Assembly: GCF_041346945.1 (NCBI RefSeq) | Contig: NZ_CP166850.1 | Span: 5,192,501-5,256,500, forward strand | Source: Amycolatopsis sp. cg9 | GTDB taxonomy: Bacteria > Actinomycetota > Actinomycetes > Mycobacteriales > Pseudonocardiaceae | Reading direction: 5' to 3' | Length of the DNA: 64,000 bases | Shown here: one piece after another, positions 50,992 to 59,273 of the stretch | Position numbering within the stretch: the first letter of the stretch is position 1 | Layout: each line of letters opens with the position of its first letter | The notes under the pieces: model-generated | The model's input: only the letters and a program-made list of their open reading frames with translations | Database searches by the model: none | Told to the model about the DNA's origin: nothing | Program-made: the position numbers and the translations under genes

Positions 50992-52026
50992 TCACGTATT
51001 GGGCGGGTTCAGCGGCGGGAGCTGGTAGGTCGGCTCGGTCGGCTCCTGCTTCGGCGGCGGGTGGGCCTGGGTCGCGCCGCCGTAGGCATCGTCAAGCCGC
51101 GACGACAGGTCGCCGGACACCGGCTCGTCGTCGCTTCGTTCGGAAGCCGCGCCGCCGTAGGGCTGGGCGCCGAAGGACTGGGACCGCGGCGTGCCGTGCG
51201 CCGGGGTGGGCGGCCCGGCTTGGGGCTGGGCCGGGAACGGCTGGGACTGGGGAGCGCCGTACGGCCCGGCTTGGGGCTGCGCCGGGAAGGGCTGGGACGG
51301 CGGTGCCCCGTAACCCTGGCCGCCGTAACCCTGCCTCGGAAACTGCGGCGCACCGTACTGCGGCGGCGGAACCGGGTAGGGCTGCGACTGCTGCTGGTAC
51401 GGCCCCGGCGGCCCACCGGGACCGGCCGGCGCGGGCGCGGGTGCCCGCCGCCCGGCCAGCACCGCGAACACCAGCGCCACCAGCGCGACCGCCCCGCCGC
51501 CGAGCAGCAGCCAGAACCCGGTTCCGGTCGCGTAGTGCGACTGGACCGTGCCTTCGCCGGACTCGTAGCTCAACGTCGCCGACACGTCCATGCCGAGCAT
51601 CCACACCGCCGCGGCCACCCCGGCGCCGCCGGCGACCAGTGCCGTGCGGGCGCCGTCGCGGACGCCCGGGCCCGCCGAGCGGCGCCGGCCCGCGAAGGCC
51701 AGCCCGGCCCCGGCCAGCAGCACCACCGCGCCGGCGGTGAGCGGGATCCCGTAGCGCGCGACGTGGGTGTTCTCGTAGAACTTCTTCGCTTCCTCGCCGG
51801 GTTCGACGGAGAACGAACGCGTCCAGGCGCTGATCGTCTGGCTGCTCTCGCTCTTGCCGTCGACGACCTGCTCGAACGACGTCTGCGGCAGGAACGACCC
51901 GGCCACCACGAGGGCCGCGGCCACAGCGCCGAACATCCCGGCGAGCAGCCGGAAGAACCCGCCGGGGTCGGCGGGCGGCCGCGCGGGCGTCGGGCCGTAG
52001 GGATACGGGTGCGGAGCGGCGGTCAT
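50992..52026 (-). CDS. Membrane protein with Pro/Gln-rich repetitive tail
   Basis: The protein has 344 residues with four predicted helices (near residues 23-45, 93-112, 128-146 and 172-193) and a large loop between the first two (SFEQVVDGKSESSQTISAWT). The cytosolic tail (about residues 200-344) is rich in Pro, Gln and Gly and holds two near-identical repeats with core SQPFPAQPQAGP. I do not recognise a function. ATG 52026 has GAGGGGAG upstream. Confidence 0.75.
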   Translation of the reverse strand: MTAAPHPYPYGPTPARPPADPGGFFRLLAGMFGAVAAALVVAGSFLPQTSFEQVVDGKSESSQTISAWTRSFSVEPGEEAKKFYENTHVARYGIPLTAGAVVLLAGAGLAFAGRRRSAGPGVRDGARTALVAGGAGVAAAVWMLGMDVSATLSYESGEGTVQSHYATGTGFWLLLGGGAVALVALVFAVLAGRRAPAPAPAGPGGPPGPYQQQSQPYPVPPPQYGAPQFPRQGYGGQGYGAPPSQPFPAQPQAGPYGAPQSQPFPAQPQAGPPTPAHGTPRSQSFGAQPYGGAASERSDDEPVSGDLSSRLDDAYGGATQAHPPPKQEPTEPTYQLPPLNPPNT

Positions 52027-52087
52027 GGTGACTCCCCTCTGTCCGGGGGATTGGACCACGATTCGACCACCGCGGATAAGGGGTTCG

Positions 52088-52705
52088 TCAGCTCGGAGCA
52101 GTGGCGGCGTCCTGGTAGAGCAGGACGGCGATGCGCTTCCACTCCTCGAGGAGCTGCCGCCGCCGGTCCGGGTCGCCGCCGAGCTCGGCGTCCAGCGCCA
52201 GCCCGCGGGTGAGGTTGACGGTGAGCCAGAACAGCATTTCGGCCCGCTCGGGCGGGAGTTCGCCGGCGACCTGGGTGACGTGTTCGAGCGTGGCGCGGCC
52301 GAGCGCGCGGTCGACCGGGCGGATGGCCGCGCGCAGCTCGGGGTCGGTGCGGGCGGCGACCCACAGCTCGGTGACGGCGGTCGAGAGCGTGCCCGAGTAG
52401 CCGGTCCACAGCAGGTCGATCGCCGCGGCGACCCCGGTGCCGCCGCCGGGCAGCTCGTCCAGCGACGCCGCGAGGCGCCGGCGCAGCTTGGTCGTCAGGT
52501 GCTCGACCGCGGCCGCCATCAGCTCGGCCTTCGCGGTGAAGTGGTGCTGCACCGCGCCCTTCGAGACGCCCGCGCGGGCGCAGATCTCCTGGACCGACGT
52601 CCGCGCGTAGCCGAGGTCGACCAGGCAGTCGATGGTGGCGTCGAGCAGCGCCGTGCGGGTCTGCTCCCGCCGCTGCGCCTGAGTTCGGTGCGCCGTCGAA
52701 GTCAC
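52088..52705 (-). CDS. TetR-family regulator
   Basis: The protein has 205 residues. The N-terminal helix-turn-helix is RTALLDATIDCLVDLGYART, CARAGVSKGAVQHHF; the ligand domain follows, with DPELRAAIRPVDRALGR. It is divergent from an acyl-CoA dehydrogenase-racemase operon with 96 bp between, so it probably represses that operon and responds to an acyl-CoA or the degraded substrate. Confidence 0.88.
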   Translation of the reverse strand: MTSTAHRTQAQRREQTRTALLDATIDCLVDLGYARTSVQEICARAGVSKGAVQHHFTAKAELMAAAVEHLTTKLRRRLAASLDELPGGGTGVAAAIDLLWTGYSGTLSTAVTELWVAARTDPELRAAIRPVDRALGRATLEHVTQVAGELPPERAEMLFWLTVNLTRGLALDAELGGDPDRRRQLLEEWKRIAVLLYQDAATAPS

Positions 52706-52721
52706 CTCGGTCTCCCTGCTT

Positions 52722-52737
52722 TACCTACAGGCCGGTA
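52722..52737. promoter_or_regulatory. Candidate TetR operator TACCTACAGGCCGGTA
   Basis: TACC-N8-GGTA arrangement in the divergent TetR/acyl-CoA dehydrogenase spacer. A second inverted pair, ACATG-N8-CATGT, lies closer to the dehydrogenase. Confidence 0.4.
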
Positions 52738-52801
52738 CGGATGTACATTCCGCGGAGAACTTACATGCTGACCGTCATGTTTTCCAGCAGGAGGGTGTCC
52801 C

Positions 52802-53953
52802 GTGCCGCTGCAACTGCCGAAGAGCTCCTGGAGCACGACCGAGCTCGAAGACCTCCGCGAACTCTTGCGGTCGTTCATGCAGAAGGAGCTCGTGCCGCAC
52901 CAGGAGCGCTGGGCGGCCGAGAAGAAGGTCGACCGCGAGCTGTGGAACAAGGCCGGCGAGGTCGGGCTGCTCTGCCTGTCGATCCCCGAGGAGTACGGCG
53001 GCGGGGGCGGCACCTTCGCGCACGAGGCCGTCCTCTACGAGGAGCAGGCCCGCTCCGGCGACAGCGCGTGGGGCGTCACCGTCCACAACGGAATCGTCGC
53101 GCACTACCTGAGCGCGTACGCCTCCGAAGAGAAGAAGCGCGAGTGGCTGCCGAAGATGGCCAGCGGCGAGCTGGTCGGCGCGATCGCGATGACCGAGCCG
53201 GGCACCGGCTCCGACCTGCAGGGCATCAAGACCCGCGCGGTGCGCGACGGCGACCACTACGTCATCAACGGCGCCAAGACGTTCATCACCAACGGTTTCC
53301 ACGCCGACCTCGTCGTCGTCGCGGTGAAGACCGACCCGGACGCGGGCGCGCAGGGCGTCTCGCTGGTCGTGGTCGAGACCGACACGCCGGGCTTCCGCCG
53401 CGGCCGCGTCCTCGACAAGGTCGGGCTCAAGGGCCAGGACACCGCCGAGCTGTTCTTCGACGACGTCCGCGTGCCCGCCGCCAACCTCCTCGGCGACGCC
53501 GAGGGCCAGGGCTTCTTCCAGCTGATGCTGCAGCTGCCGCAGGAACGGCTGATCATCGCGGTCACCGCGGTGGCCGGGCTGGAGGCCGCGGTGGACCTGA
53601 CGCTCGAATACACCAAGGAGCGCACGGCGTTCGGCCGCCCGATCTTCGGCTTTCAGAACACCAAGTTCACCCTCGCCGAGGCCGCGACGGAAGCGGCCGT
53701 CTCGCGCGCGTTCCTCGACCAGTGCATCGAACGGCACCTCAAGGGCGAGCTCGACGTCCAGGGCGCGGCGATGGCGAAGCTGTGGACCACCGAGCGGGTC
53801 AACAAGGTCATCGACGACTGCGTGCAGCTCTTCGGCGGCTACGGCTACATGACCGAGTACCCGATCGCGCGCGCGTGGGCCGACGTCCGGATCTCCCGGA
53901 TCTTCGGCGGCACCAGCGAGATCATGAAGGAAATCATCTCCCGCTCGCTGTGA
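52802..53953 (+). CDS. Acyl-CoA dehydrogenase
   Basis: The protein has 383 residues. FAD and substrate motifs are IAMTEPGTGSDLQGIKTRA, YVINGAKTFITNGFHADLVV, QLPQERLIIAVTAVAGLEAA, ERTAFGRPIFGFQ, CVQLFGGYGYMTEYPIARAW, and RIFGGTSEIMKEII. The Glu of the MTEYP region or GTSEIM is the usual base. It introduces the alpha,beta double bond in beta-oxidation. GGAGGG precedes GTG 52802. The racemase-like gene follows by 11 bp. Confidence 0.95.
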   Translation: MPLQLPKSSWSTTELEDLRELLRSFMQKELVPHQERWAAEKKVDRELWNKAGEVGLLCLSIPEEYGGGGGTFAHEAVLYEEQARSGDSAWGVTVHNGIVAHYLSAYASEEKKREWLPKMASGELVGAIAMTEPGTGSDLQGIKTRAVRDGDHYVINGAKTFITNGFHADLVVVAVKTDPDAGAQGVSLVVVETDTPGFRRGRVLDKVGLKGQDTAELFFDDVRVPAANLLGDAEGQGFFQLMLQLPQERLIIAVTAVAGLEAAVDLTLEYTKERTAFGRPIFGFQNTKFTLAEAATEAAVSRAFLDQCIERHLKGELDVQGAAMAKLWTTERVNKVIDDCVQLFGGYGYMTEYPIARAWADVRISRIFGGTSEIMKEIISRSL

Positions 53954-53964
53954 AAGGACCCGAC

Positions 53965-55101
53965 ATGAAGGCAGGTCCGCTCAGCGGCCTGAAGGTGGTG
54001 GAGCTCGCGGGTCTCGCGCCCGGGCCCTTCGCCACGATGATCCTGTCCGACCTCGGCGCCGACGTCGTCCGCGTCGACCGCGCGCAGCCGGGGGAGGACG
54101 TGCTCGGCATCTCGACCGACCCCCTCGCCCGGGGCCGCCGGTCGGTCGGCATCAACACCAAGACGCCCGAAGGCGTCGAGCTGGTGCTCAAGCTGTGCGA
54201 CACCGCCGACGTCCTCATCGAGGGGTTCCGGCCCGGGGTCGCCGAGCGGATCGGGCTCGGCCCGGACGTCGTGCACGCCCGCAACCCGCGGCTGGTCTAC
54301 GGCCGGATGACCGGCTGGGGCCAGGACGGCCCGCTGGCCACGGCGGCCGGGCACGACATCAACTACATCGGCATCGCCGGCGCGCTCGAACCGATCGGGC
54401 GCGCGGGCGAGCGGCCGGTGCCGCCGCTCAACCTCGTCGGCGACTTCGGCGGCGGCGGGCTGCTCCTCGCCATGGGCATCCTGGCCGCGCTGTACGAACG
54501 GACGACGTCCGGCCGCGGGCAGGTCGTCGACGCGTCGATGGTCGACGGCGCCGCGCTGCTCACCACGAGCCTGCACGGCATGGCCGCGGCCGGGCTGTGG
54601 GGCGGCGGCCGCGGGGACAACATGCTCGACGGCGGCGCCCCGTTCTACGACACCTACGAGACCGCGGACGGCAAGTACGTCGCCGTCGGCGCGATCGAGA
54701 TGCGGTTCTGGGGCGACCTGGTCAAGGTGCTCGAGCTGGACCCGGCGGAGCTGCCGCTGCACATCGACAAGACGCAGTGGCCGAAGCTGCGCGAGATCCT
54801 CGCGGCCGCGATCGGCAAGCACACCCGCGACGACCTGGTCGCCCGCGCGGAAGGCACCGACGCGTGCCTGACCCCGGTCCTCGCGCCCGGCGAAGCCGCG
54901 GCGCACCCGCACAACGCGGCGCGCGGCACGTTCGTCGAGATCGGCGGCATGGTGCAGCCCGCCCCGGCGCCGCGGTTCGACCGGACGCCGCCGGACACCC
55001 CGGAAGCCCCGCGGGCCAAGGGATCCGACACCGAAGCCGTGCTGGCGGAACTGGGCGTCACGGACCTCGGCGCGCTGCGTGCGGCGGGCGCGATCGCCTA
55101 G
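53965..55101 (+). CDS. Alpha-methylacyl-CoA racemase-like protein (CaiB/BaiF fold)
   Basis: The protein has 378 residues of the class III CoA-transferase fold: KVVELAGLAPGPFATMILSD, GADVVRVDRAQPGEDV, NPRLVYGRMTGWGQDGPLAT. Where transferases have the Asp nucleophile, this protein has the racemase pattern: AGHDINYIGIAGAL (His) and LVGDFGGGGLLLAMG (Asp), matching the catalytic His/Asp of mycobacterial MCR. It should epimerise 2-methylacyl-CoAs ahead of beta-oxidation of branched chains. AAAGGA precedes ATG 53965. Its end overlaps the convergent acetyltransferase by 4 bp. Confidence 0.88.
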   Translation: MKAGPLSGLKVVELAGLAPGPFATMILSDLGADVVRVDRAQPGEDVLGISTDPLARGRRSVGINTKTPEGVELVLKLCDTADVLIEGFRPGVAERIGLGPDVVHARNPRLVYGRMTGWGQDGPLATAAGHDINYIGIAGALEPIGRAGERPVPPLNLVGDFGGGGLLLAMGILAALYERTTSGRGQVVDASMVDGAALLTTSLHGMAAAGLWGGGRGDNMLDGGAPFYDTYETADGKYVAVGAIEMRFWGDLVKVLELDPAELPLHIDKTQWPKLREILAAAIGKHTRDDLVARAEGTDACLTPVLAPGEAAAHPHNAARGTFVEIGGMVQPAPAPRFDRTPPDTPEAPRAKGSDTEAVLAELGVTDLGALRAAGAIA

Positions 55102-55628
55102 TCCCGCGCCAGGTCGGAGCGCACGACCGAGTAGATGACGTGGTCGCGCCACTCGCCGTTCCGGAAGTCGTAGCCGCGGAGGACGCCTTCGCGGGTGAAC
55201 CCGGCCTTCTCGAGCGAGCGCTGTTCGGCGCGGTTGCCGACCTCGGTCGTCGCTTCGACGCGGTTCAGCTGCGTGTGCGCGAAGAGGTATTCGGCGAGCA
55301 GCCGCTGGGCCTCGGTGCCGTAGCCGTGGCCGCGCGCCTCCGGTGCCAGCACCAGGCCGACGTTCCAGCAGTAGGACGCCGGCCCGGTGCGGCTGCGGTG
55401 CCACGAAACGAGCCCGAGCACGCGGCCGCCGAGCGCGGGCACGAGCATGCCGCTGTCGGCGGTGAGCATCCCGGTCTCGTGCCACCGGCGGCGCAGGTAA
55501 CCGGGGTCGTGCCAGCCGAACCACTGGTGCTCGCCCGCGGCGGTGGGGTCGTTGGTCAGCCGGTCGAGCAGCTCGAGATCGGCCTCGGCCACCGGCCGGA
55601 GCACGACTCTGGAGACATCGTCGTCCAT
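55098..55628 (-). CDS. GNAT-family N-acetyltransferase (RimJ-like)
   Basis: The protein has 176 residues: VVLRPVAEADLELLDRLTND, CWNVGLVLAPEARGHGYGTE (acetyl-CoA pyrophosphate loop), RVEATTEVGNRAEQRSLEKA and GFTREGVLRGYDFRNGEWRD. These are the RimJ/RimL-type acetyltransferase motifs. The substrate is unknown. TAGGGT lies 6 nt before its ATG on the minus strand (55635-55640), again a leaderless arrangement. Confidence 0.88.
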   Translation of the reverse strand: MDDDVSRVVLRPVAEADLELLDRLTNDPTAAGEHQWFGWHDPGYLRRRWHETGMLTADSGMLVPALGGRVLGLVSWHRSRTGPASYCWNVGLVLAPEARGHGYGTEAQRLLAEYLFAHTQLNRVEATTEVGNRAEQRSLEKAGFTREGVLRGYDFRNGEWRDHVIYSVVRSDLARD

Positions 55629-55634
55629 CCGGCG

Positions 55635-55640
55635 ACCCTA
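55635..55640 (-). promoter_or_regulatory. Candidate -10 of a leaderless promoter (acetyltransferase)
   Basis: TAGGGT on the minus strand, 6 nt before ATG 55628; no ribosome binding site. Confidence 0.45.
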
Positions 55641-55677
55641 TCGGCGTCGCGCACGGTGAGCTCCCACCGGACGCGCT

Positions 55678-55720
55678 GAAGGGGACTTTCGTCGCGTCGG
55701 ATGCGGTGAACGTCCCCTTC
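55678..55720. repeat. Degenerate hairpin with GAAGGGGAC/GTCCCCTTC arms
   Basis: Outer arms 55678-55686 and 55712-55720 pair exactly; the 25-nt interior retains a partial ATCGGATGCG-like palindrome. It may be a third dispersed repeat family and could also end the enoyl-CoA hydratase transcript. Confidence 0.55.
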
Positions 55721-55728
55721 GGCCCGCG

Positions 55729-56502
55729 TCAGCCGAAGCTGCCGTGGCGGCCTTCGCCGCTCGTGAACCGGGCCGCGCCGTCGACCGCCTCCGCCGCCAG
55801 CACGCCCGTGCCCATCGCGGCCCGGAACTCCGCCGTGAGCGCGTCCTCTTCGGACTGTCCCCACTGCGCCAGCGCCGACCGCCGGTCGCCGCGCAGGCAG
55901 GCCTGCGGGAACGCCGCCAGCTGCCGGGCCAGCTCCTGCGCCGCCGAGACCGCTTCGCCCGCCGGGACCAGGCGGTTGGCCAAGCCGATCGAAAACGCTT
56001 CGTCGGCTTCCACCGGCCGTCCGGTCAGGATCAGGTCCATCGCCCGCGACTGGCCGATCAGGCGCGGCAGGCGCACCGTCCCGCCGTCGATCAGCGGGAC
56101 GCCCCAGCGGCGGCAGTACACGCCGAACACCGCCGTCGCGTCCGCGACCCGCAGATCGCACCACAGCGCCAGTTCGAGCCCGCCCGCGACGGCCGGGCCG
56201 TGCACCGCCGCGATCACCGGCTTGCCGAGCGCCATCCGGGTCGGGCCCATCGGGCCGTCCCCGTCCGGGTGGGTGCGGTTCACCCGGTCGGTGCCGATCG
56301 CCTTGAGGTCGGCGCCCGCGCAGAACACGCCGCCGGCGCCGGTCAGCACCGCGACGGCGGCGTCCGGGTCGGCGTCGAACGCGCGGAAGGCGTCGGCCAG
56401 CCCGGCCGCGGTGGGCCCGTCGACGGCGTTGCGCGCGGCCGGCCGGTCGATGGTGATCGTGGTGACGGGTCCGTCGTGCTCGACCAGCACGTTCCGGGGC
56501 AT
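55729..56502 (-). CDS. Enoyl-CoA hydratase/isomerase family protein
   Basis: The protein has 257 residues of the crotonase fold: VTTITIDRPAARNAVDGPT, AGGVFCAGADLKAIG (oxyanion loop), AAVHGPAVAGGLELALWCDL (second oxyanion Gly, Glu in the GGLEL), FGVYCRRWGVPLIDGGTVRL. One of the usual two catalytic Glu residues lies at GLELAL; at the second position the sequence is GVPLIDGG, so the activity may differ from a simple hydratase. GAGGAG precedes ATG 56502. The residues up to 56802 upstream are not conserved. Confidence 0.87.
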   Translation of the reverse strand: MPRNVLVEHDGPVTTITIDRPAARNAVDGPTAAGLADAFRAFDADPDAAVAVLTGAGGVFCAGADLKAIGTDRVNRTHPDGDGPMGPTRMALGKPVIAAVHGPAVAGGLELALWCDLRVADATAVFGVYCRRWGVPLIDGGTVRLPRLIGQSRAMDLILTGRPVEADEAFSIGLANRLVPAGEAVSAAQELARQLAAFPQACLRGDRRSALAQWGQSEEDALTAEFRAAMGTGVLAAEAVDGAARFTSGEGRHGSFG

Positions 56503-56605
56503 CGGCGCTCCTCGAGGGTTGACCGGCGTGTCTTCCGGGCACGCCTTCCCTAGAGTATTGGGGTGGCCACTCCCGGGACGGGGACGGCGAGCCGGGAGGA
56601 AGCGC

Positions 56606-56773
56606 ATGTCGGGCGGCATGAAGAAGGTCCTGATCGTCGGGGTGGTGGCGATCGTCCTGTTCTTCCTGATCACCCAGCCCACCCAGTCCGCCGACTTCGT
56701 GCACCGCGTGCTCGGCTGGCTCAAGGACGGCGCCGAAGCGATCGTCACGTTCTTCCGGACGCTCTTCTCCTGA
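56606..56773 (+). CDS. Small conserved membrane protein, 55 residues
   Basis: The sequence has a short basic start (MSGGMKK), one transmembrane helix (VLIVGVVAIVLFFLITQP), then an amphipathic helix (FVHRVLGWLKDGAEAIVTFF). GGGAGGA precedes the ATG. Proteins of this outline, with ITQPTQSA after the helix, recur in actinobacteria by recollection. Its function is unknown. Confidence 0.75.
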   Translation: MSGGMKKVLIVGVVAIVLFFLITQPTQSADFVHRVLGWLKDGAEAIVTFFRTLFS

Positions 56774-57132
56774 TCTTCGCGACCCGCGTACCGGCACCGC
56801 ATCGGCGGCGCCGGTGGCTACCGTGCGTGTTAGCGGACGGTAAATCACCCAGTGTCACCAATCCCGGATTTCGGACTCCAGCACTCGACCATCCGGGTGG
56901 ATTGCGGCTGAAAACGCGCAGGTCGGCGAATTCGTGGCAGCCGGGGTCTGGCGAAGGGGACCACCCCGGCCCTACGGTGCTCACATTGCGTGATCGGGTG
57001 GTTCGCCATCCCCCCGGAGAACCCCGGTACGCAGGCAGTTTCCACTCAGCAAGGTGCAGGTTGGTGCGTGCGGCACCACCGCGTGGGACAGGCGTCAGGG
57101 CCTGTCCGTCGGGGACCTACAAGGAGGCAGGG
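56774..57132. other. Intergenic region upstream of a hypothetical gene
   Basis: About 360 bp with no convincing gene. An 8-bp hairpin (GGACAGGC, loop GTCAGG, GCCTGTCC) at 57086-57107 lies in the probable 5' leader, 25 nt before the start. No known riboswitch pattern was recognised. Confidence 0.5.
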
Positions 57133-57615
57133 ATGACCGGAGATCCCGGAGTGGACGCGCTGATCCGGCAATGGGCCGCCGAGCGCGAGCAGACCCCCGA
57201 AGAGCAGGAGGTCGACCGCATCGCGAACGCGTGGCTGGCCGACGCGCCACCGCAGGCCCCGGGCATCCCCGGCCAGCGCGCCCGGACCGGGCAGTCCCGG
57301 TTCGTCCCCGTCGAGTCGGCCGACCCCGGCTACCTCGCCGCGATGCGCAGCCGGCTGCCGGACGTGCCGGAAGAGCTCCTCACCGCCGCCGCGGGCTGGT
57401 GGCAGATGGTCGGCGGCGTCGCCGAAGCCGAAGAGTGGTGGGACGCCGGCATCAGCCCGCTCGACCAGCGGGCCCTCGACTACCGGGCGGCCGGGCTCGC
57501 GCCGTCCGACCTGAGCCGCCGGCTCGGGCCGATGACCGTCCTGCAGCACCTCCGCCGCGGCAGCGCCCCGGCCTGGTGCGTCGCGCGCCTCGCGCGGCAG
57601 CAGAAGTCCGCCTGA
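57133..57615 (+). CDS. Hypothetical protein, 160 residues
   Basis: The protein is soluble and helical: ALIRQWAAEREQTPEEQEVD, a Pro-rich linker, SRLPDVPEELLTAAAGWWQM, AEEWWDAGISPLDQRALDYR, and GLAPSDLSRRLGPMTVLQHL. It is unusually rich in Trp and Arg for its length. AAGGAGG precedes ATG 57133. I do not recognise the family. It lies upstream of the transglycosylase gene with a 123-bp gap. Confidence 0.65.
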   Translation: MTGDPGVDALIRQWAAEREQTPEEQEVDRIANAWLADAPPQAPGIPGQRARTGQSRFVPVESADPGYLAAMRSRLPDVPEELLTAAAGWWQMVGGVAEAEEWWDAGISPLDQRALDYRAAGLAPSDLSRRLGPMTVLQHLRRGSAPAWCVARLARQQKSA

Positions 57616-57738
57616 CGGGACGCTTTTCACTCGGCCGGGTGATCCGGCGTGGTGAGCCGATCGGGACGACCCGCGTAACGCTAACCTGCGCGGGCTCGTT
57701 GACACTTCGTCGACACCACGCTGGAGGACCGGAGTTAC

Positions 57739-58653
57739 GTGCGCACCAGGACCGGAAAGAACGAGGACGACCCCATCGACGCGAGCGTCGAAGAAGCCGC
57801 CCCCGCCGCACCGGCACCGGCGCCGCGCTCCGCGAGCGTGGCGGTGCTCACCCGGCTGATCGTGGTCCTCGCCGTGCTGGCCGTGGCCGGCGGGGGCATC
57901 TGGCTCGTCACCCGCGCGGCGACGCCCGAGGCGAGCCCGCTCACCACCGAGATCCCCGCCCTGCAGGTCAAGGCGGCCGACGTCCGCCCGGGGTCGGTCG
58001 CCCCGGCCGGGGGCGCCGTGGCGGGCGGGGCCGAGCAGCAGACCTCCCCGCAGCAGGCCCGCAGCACCGGCCCGGCGACGCTCTCGCAGTGGGCGAGCCA
58101 GGTCGCGGCGGTCACGAACGTCCCCGCGCGGGCGCTGCAGGCCTACGGCAACGCCGAGCTGGCGATGCGCGCGGACCAGCCGAAGTGCAAGATCTCGTGG
58201 GCGACGCTCGCGGGCATCGGCCGCATCGAGTCGAACCACGGCCAGTACGCGGGCGCGGTCCTCGGCGCGGACGGCCGCCCGTCCAAGCCGATCATCGGCG
58301 TCCCGCTCGACGGCTCGGCCGGGGTCCAGGCCATCGGCGACACCGACGGCGGCCGCTACGACGGCGACGCCGGGGTCGACCGCGCGGTCGGCCCGATGCA
58401 GTTCATCCCGAGCACCTGGCGCAAGTGGGCCTCGGACGGCAACGGCGACGGCCTCGGCGACCCCCAGCAGATCGACGACGCAGCCTTGGCGGCGGCCCGG
58501 TACCTGTGCGCGGGCGGCCGGGACATGGCCGGCCCGAGCGGGTGGTGGGCCGGGATCCTGTCGTACAACAACTCGACGGAGTACGCGCAGAAGGTGTTCG
58601 GCCTGGCCGACGGCTACGCGAAGGGTGCGCAGTCGATCCGCAAGCAGGGCTGA
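57739..58653 (+). CDS. Membrane-anchored lytic transglycosylase (SLT/MltB-like)
   Basis: The protein has 304 residues with a cytosolic N-terminus, one transmembrane helix (about residues 36-56, LIVVLAVLAVAGGGIWLV), a Ser/Pro/Gln-rich linker and a transglycosylase domain: ISWATLAGIGRIESNHGQYA (catalytic Glu in RIESNHG), VGPMQFIPSTWRKWASDGNG, DAALAAARYLCAGGRDM, GILSYNNSTEYAQ. It cleaves peptidoglycan outside the membrane. GTG 57739 has GGACCGGAG nearby. A TTGACA hexamer at about 57699 may be a -35. Confidence 0.9.
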   Translation: MRTRTGKNEDDPIDASVEEAAPAAPAPAPRSASVAVLTRLIVVLAVLAVAGGGIWLVTRAATPEASPLTTEIPALQVKAADVRPGSVAPAGGAVAGGAEQQTSPQQARSTGPATLSQWASQVAAVTNVPARALQAYGNAELAMRADQPKCKISWATLAGIGRIESNHGQYAGAVLGADGRPSKPIIGVPLDGSAGVQAIGDTDGGRYDGDAGVDRAVGPMQFIPSTWRKWASDGNGDGLGDPQQIDDAALAAARYLCAGGRDMAGPSGWWAGILSYNNSTEYAQKVFGLADGYAKGAQSIRKQG

Positions 58654-58688
58654 GCGCCGCGGTCCGGGCTGTCCCGATGCCCGGCGAG

Positions 58689-58741
58689 GGTCGCGAATGA
58701 GTCATTCGCGACCTCCGGGGTCCCGAATGAGTCATTCGCGG
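58689..58741. repeat. Two 30-bp units of the GAATGAGTCATTC palindrome
   Basis: GGTCGCGAATGAGTCATTCG and its complement span 58689-58713, and a second GAATGAGTCATTCGCG copy follows at a 30-bp period, as at 26625. It lies 36 bp after the transglycosylase stop. Confidence 0.85.
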
Positions 58742-58858
58742 CAGTTCGCGGCAGCCTCCCCGCAGGCCTGGTCAAAGGCGTGTGAAGCCCGGCGGACCTG
58801 GGCTGAGAGCGGCGCCACCCGGTAGGCGGTCGGCCGTCGCCGCTCAGCAGGTCGGTGC

Positions 58859-58864
58859 TAGCGT
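58859..58864 (+). promoter_or_regulatory. Candidate -10 of a leaderless promoter
   Basis: TAGCGT is 6 nt before GTG 58871, without a Shine-Dalgarno sequence. Confidence 0.5.
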
Positions 58865-58870
58865 CGGAGC

Positions 58871-59263
58871 GTGCCAGCTTCCCCTCCGCCGGCCGCGTCC
58901 CCCTGGGGGCGCCGGATCGCGATCGCCGCGACGTGCTTGGTGAGCCTGCTCGTCTGCTGCGGGCTCGCCTGGTGGCAGTGGGACCGCTTCACCTCGGCGA
59001 ACGGCACCTTCCAGAACCTCGGCTACGTCCTGCAGTGGCCGCTGTTCGGGCTCTTCCCGGCCTTCATGTTCTGGCGGATCCGCAAGCTCCGCCTGAAGGC
59101 CGAAGCCGACGGCACCGCGGACGAGAAGCCGGCGCCCGTCGCCGAAGTGCCCGCTCCTCGTCCCCGCCCGGACACCCCGGTGCCGGACGAAGACGAGGAA
59201 CTGGCCGCGTACAACCGTTACCTGCGCGAGCTGAACGCCCGCGACCAGCAGGCCGCAGAGTGA
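58871..59263 (+). CDS. Small membrane protein with acidic C-terminus
   Basis: The protein has 130 residues with two transmembrane helices (residues 15-34, IAIAATCLVSLLVCCGLAWW, and 50-67, VLQWPLFGLFPAFMFW) and a cytosolic tail rich in Pro and acidic residues, ending YNRYLRELNARDQQ. It pairs with the next gene, a DUF3817 membrane protein, 10 bp downstream; this pair is common in actinobacteria. The function is unknown. Confidence 0.8.
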   Translation: MPASPPPAASPWGRRIAIAATCLVSLLVCCGLAWWQWDRFTSANGTFQNLGYVLQWPLFGLFPAFMFWRIRKLRLKAEADGTADEKPAPVAEVPAPRPRPDTPVPDEDEELAAYNRYLRELNARDQQAAE

Positions 59264-59273
59264 GGACGACCCG

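Noticed and set aside
57680..57695. GTAACGCTAAC upstream of the transglycosylase as an MtrA site
   Set aside because: It is only suggestive: the second half lacks the G, and spacing does not match the usual direct repeat.
56774..57738. A ydaO-type (c-di-AMP) riboswitch upstream of the transglycosylase or hypothetical gene
   Set aside because: Such riboswitches often precede actinobacterial cell-wall hydrolases, so I looked for the conserved GGGGGAACC and GGGGUGAAUC-like segments and did not find them.
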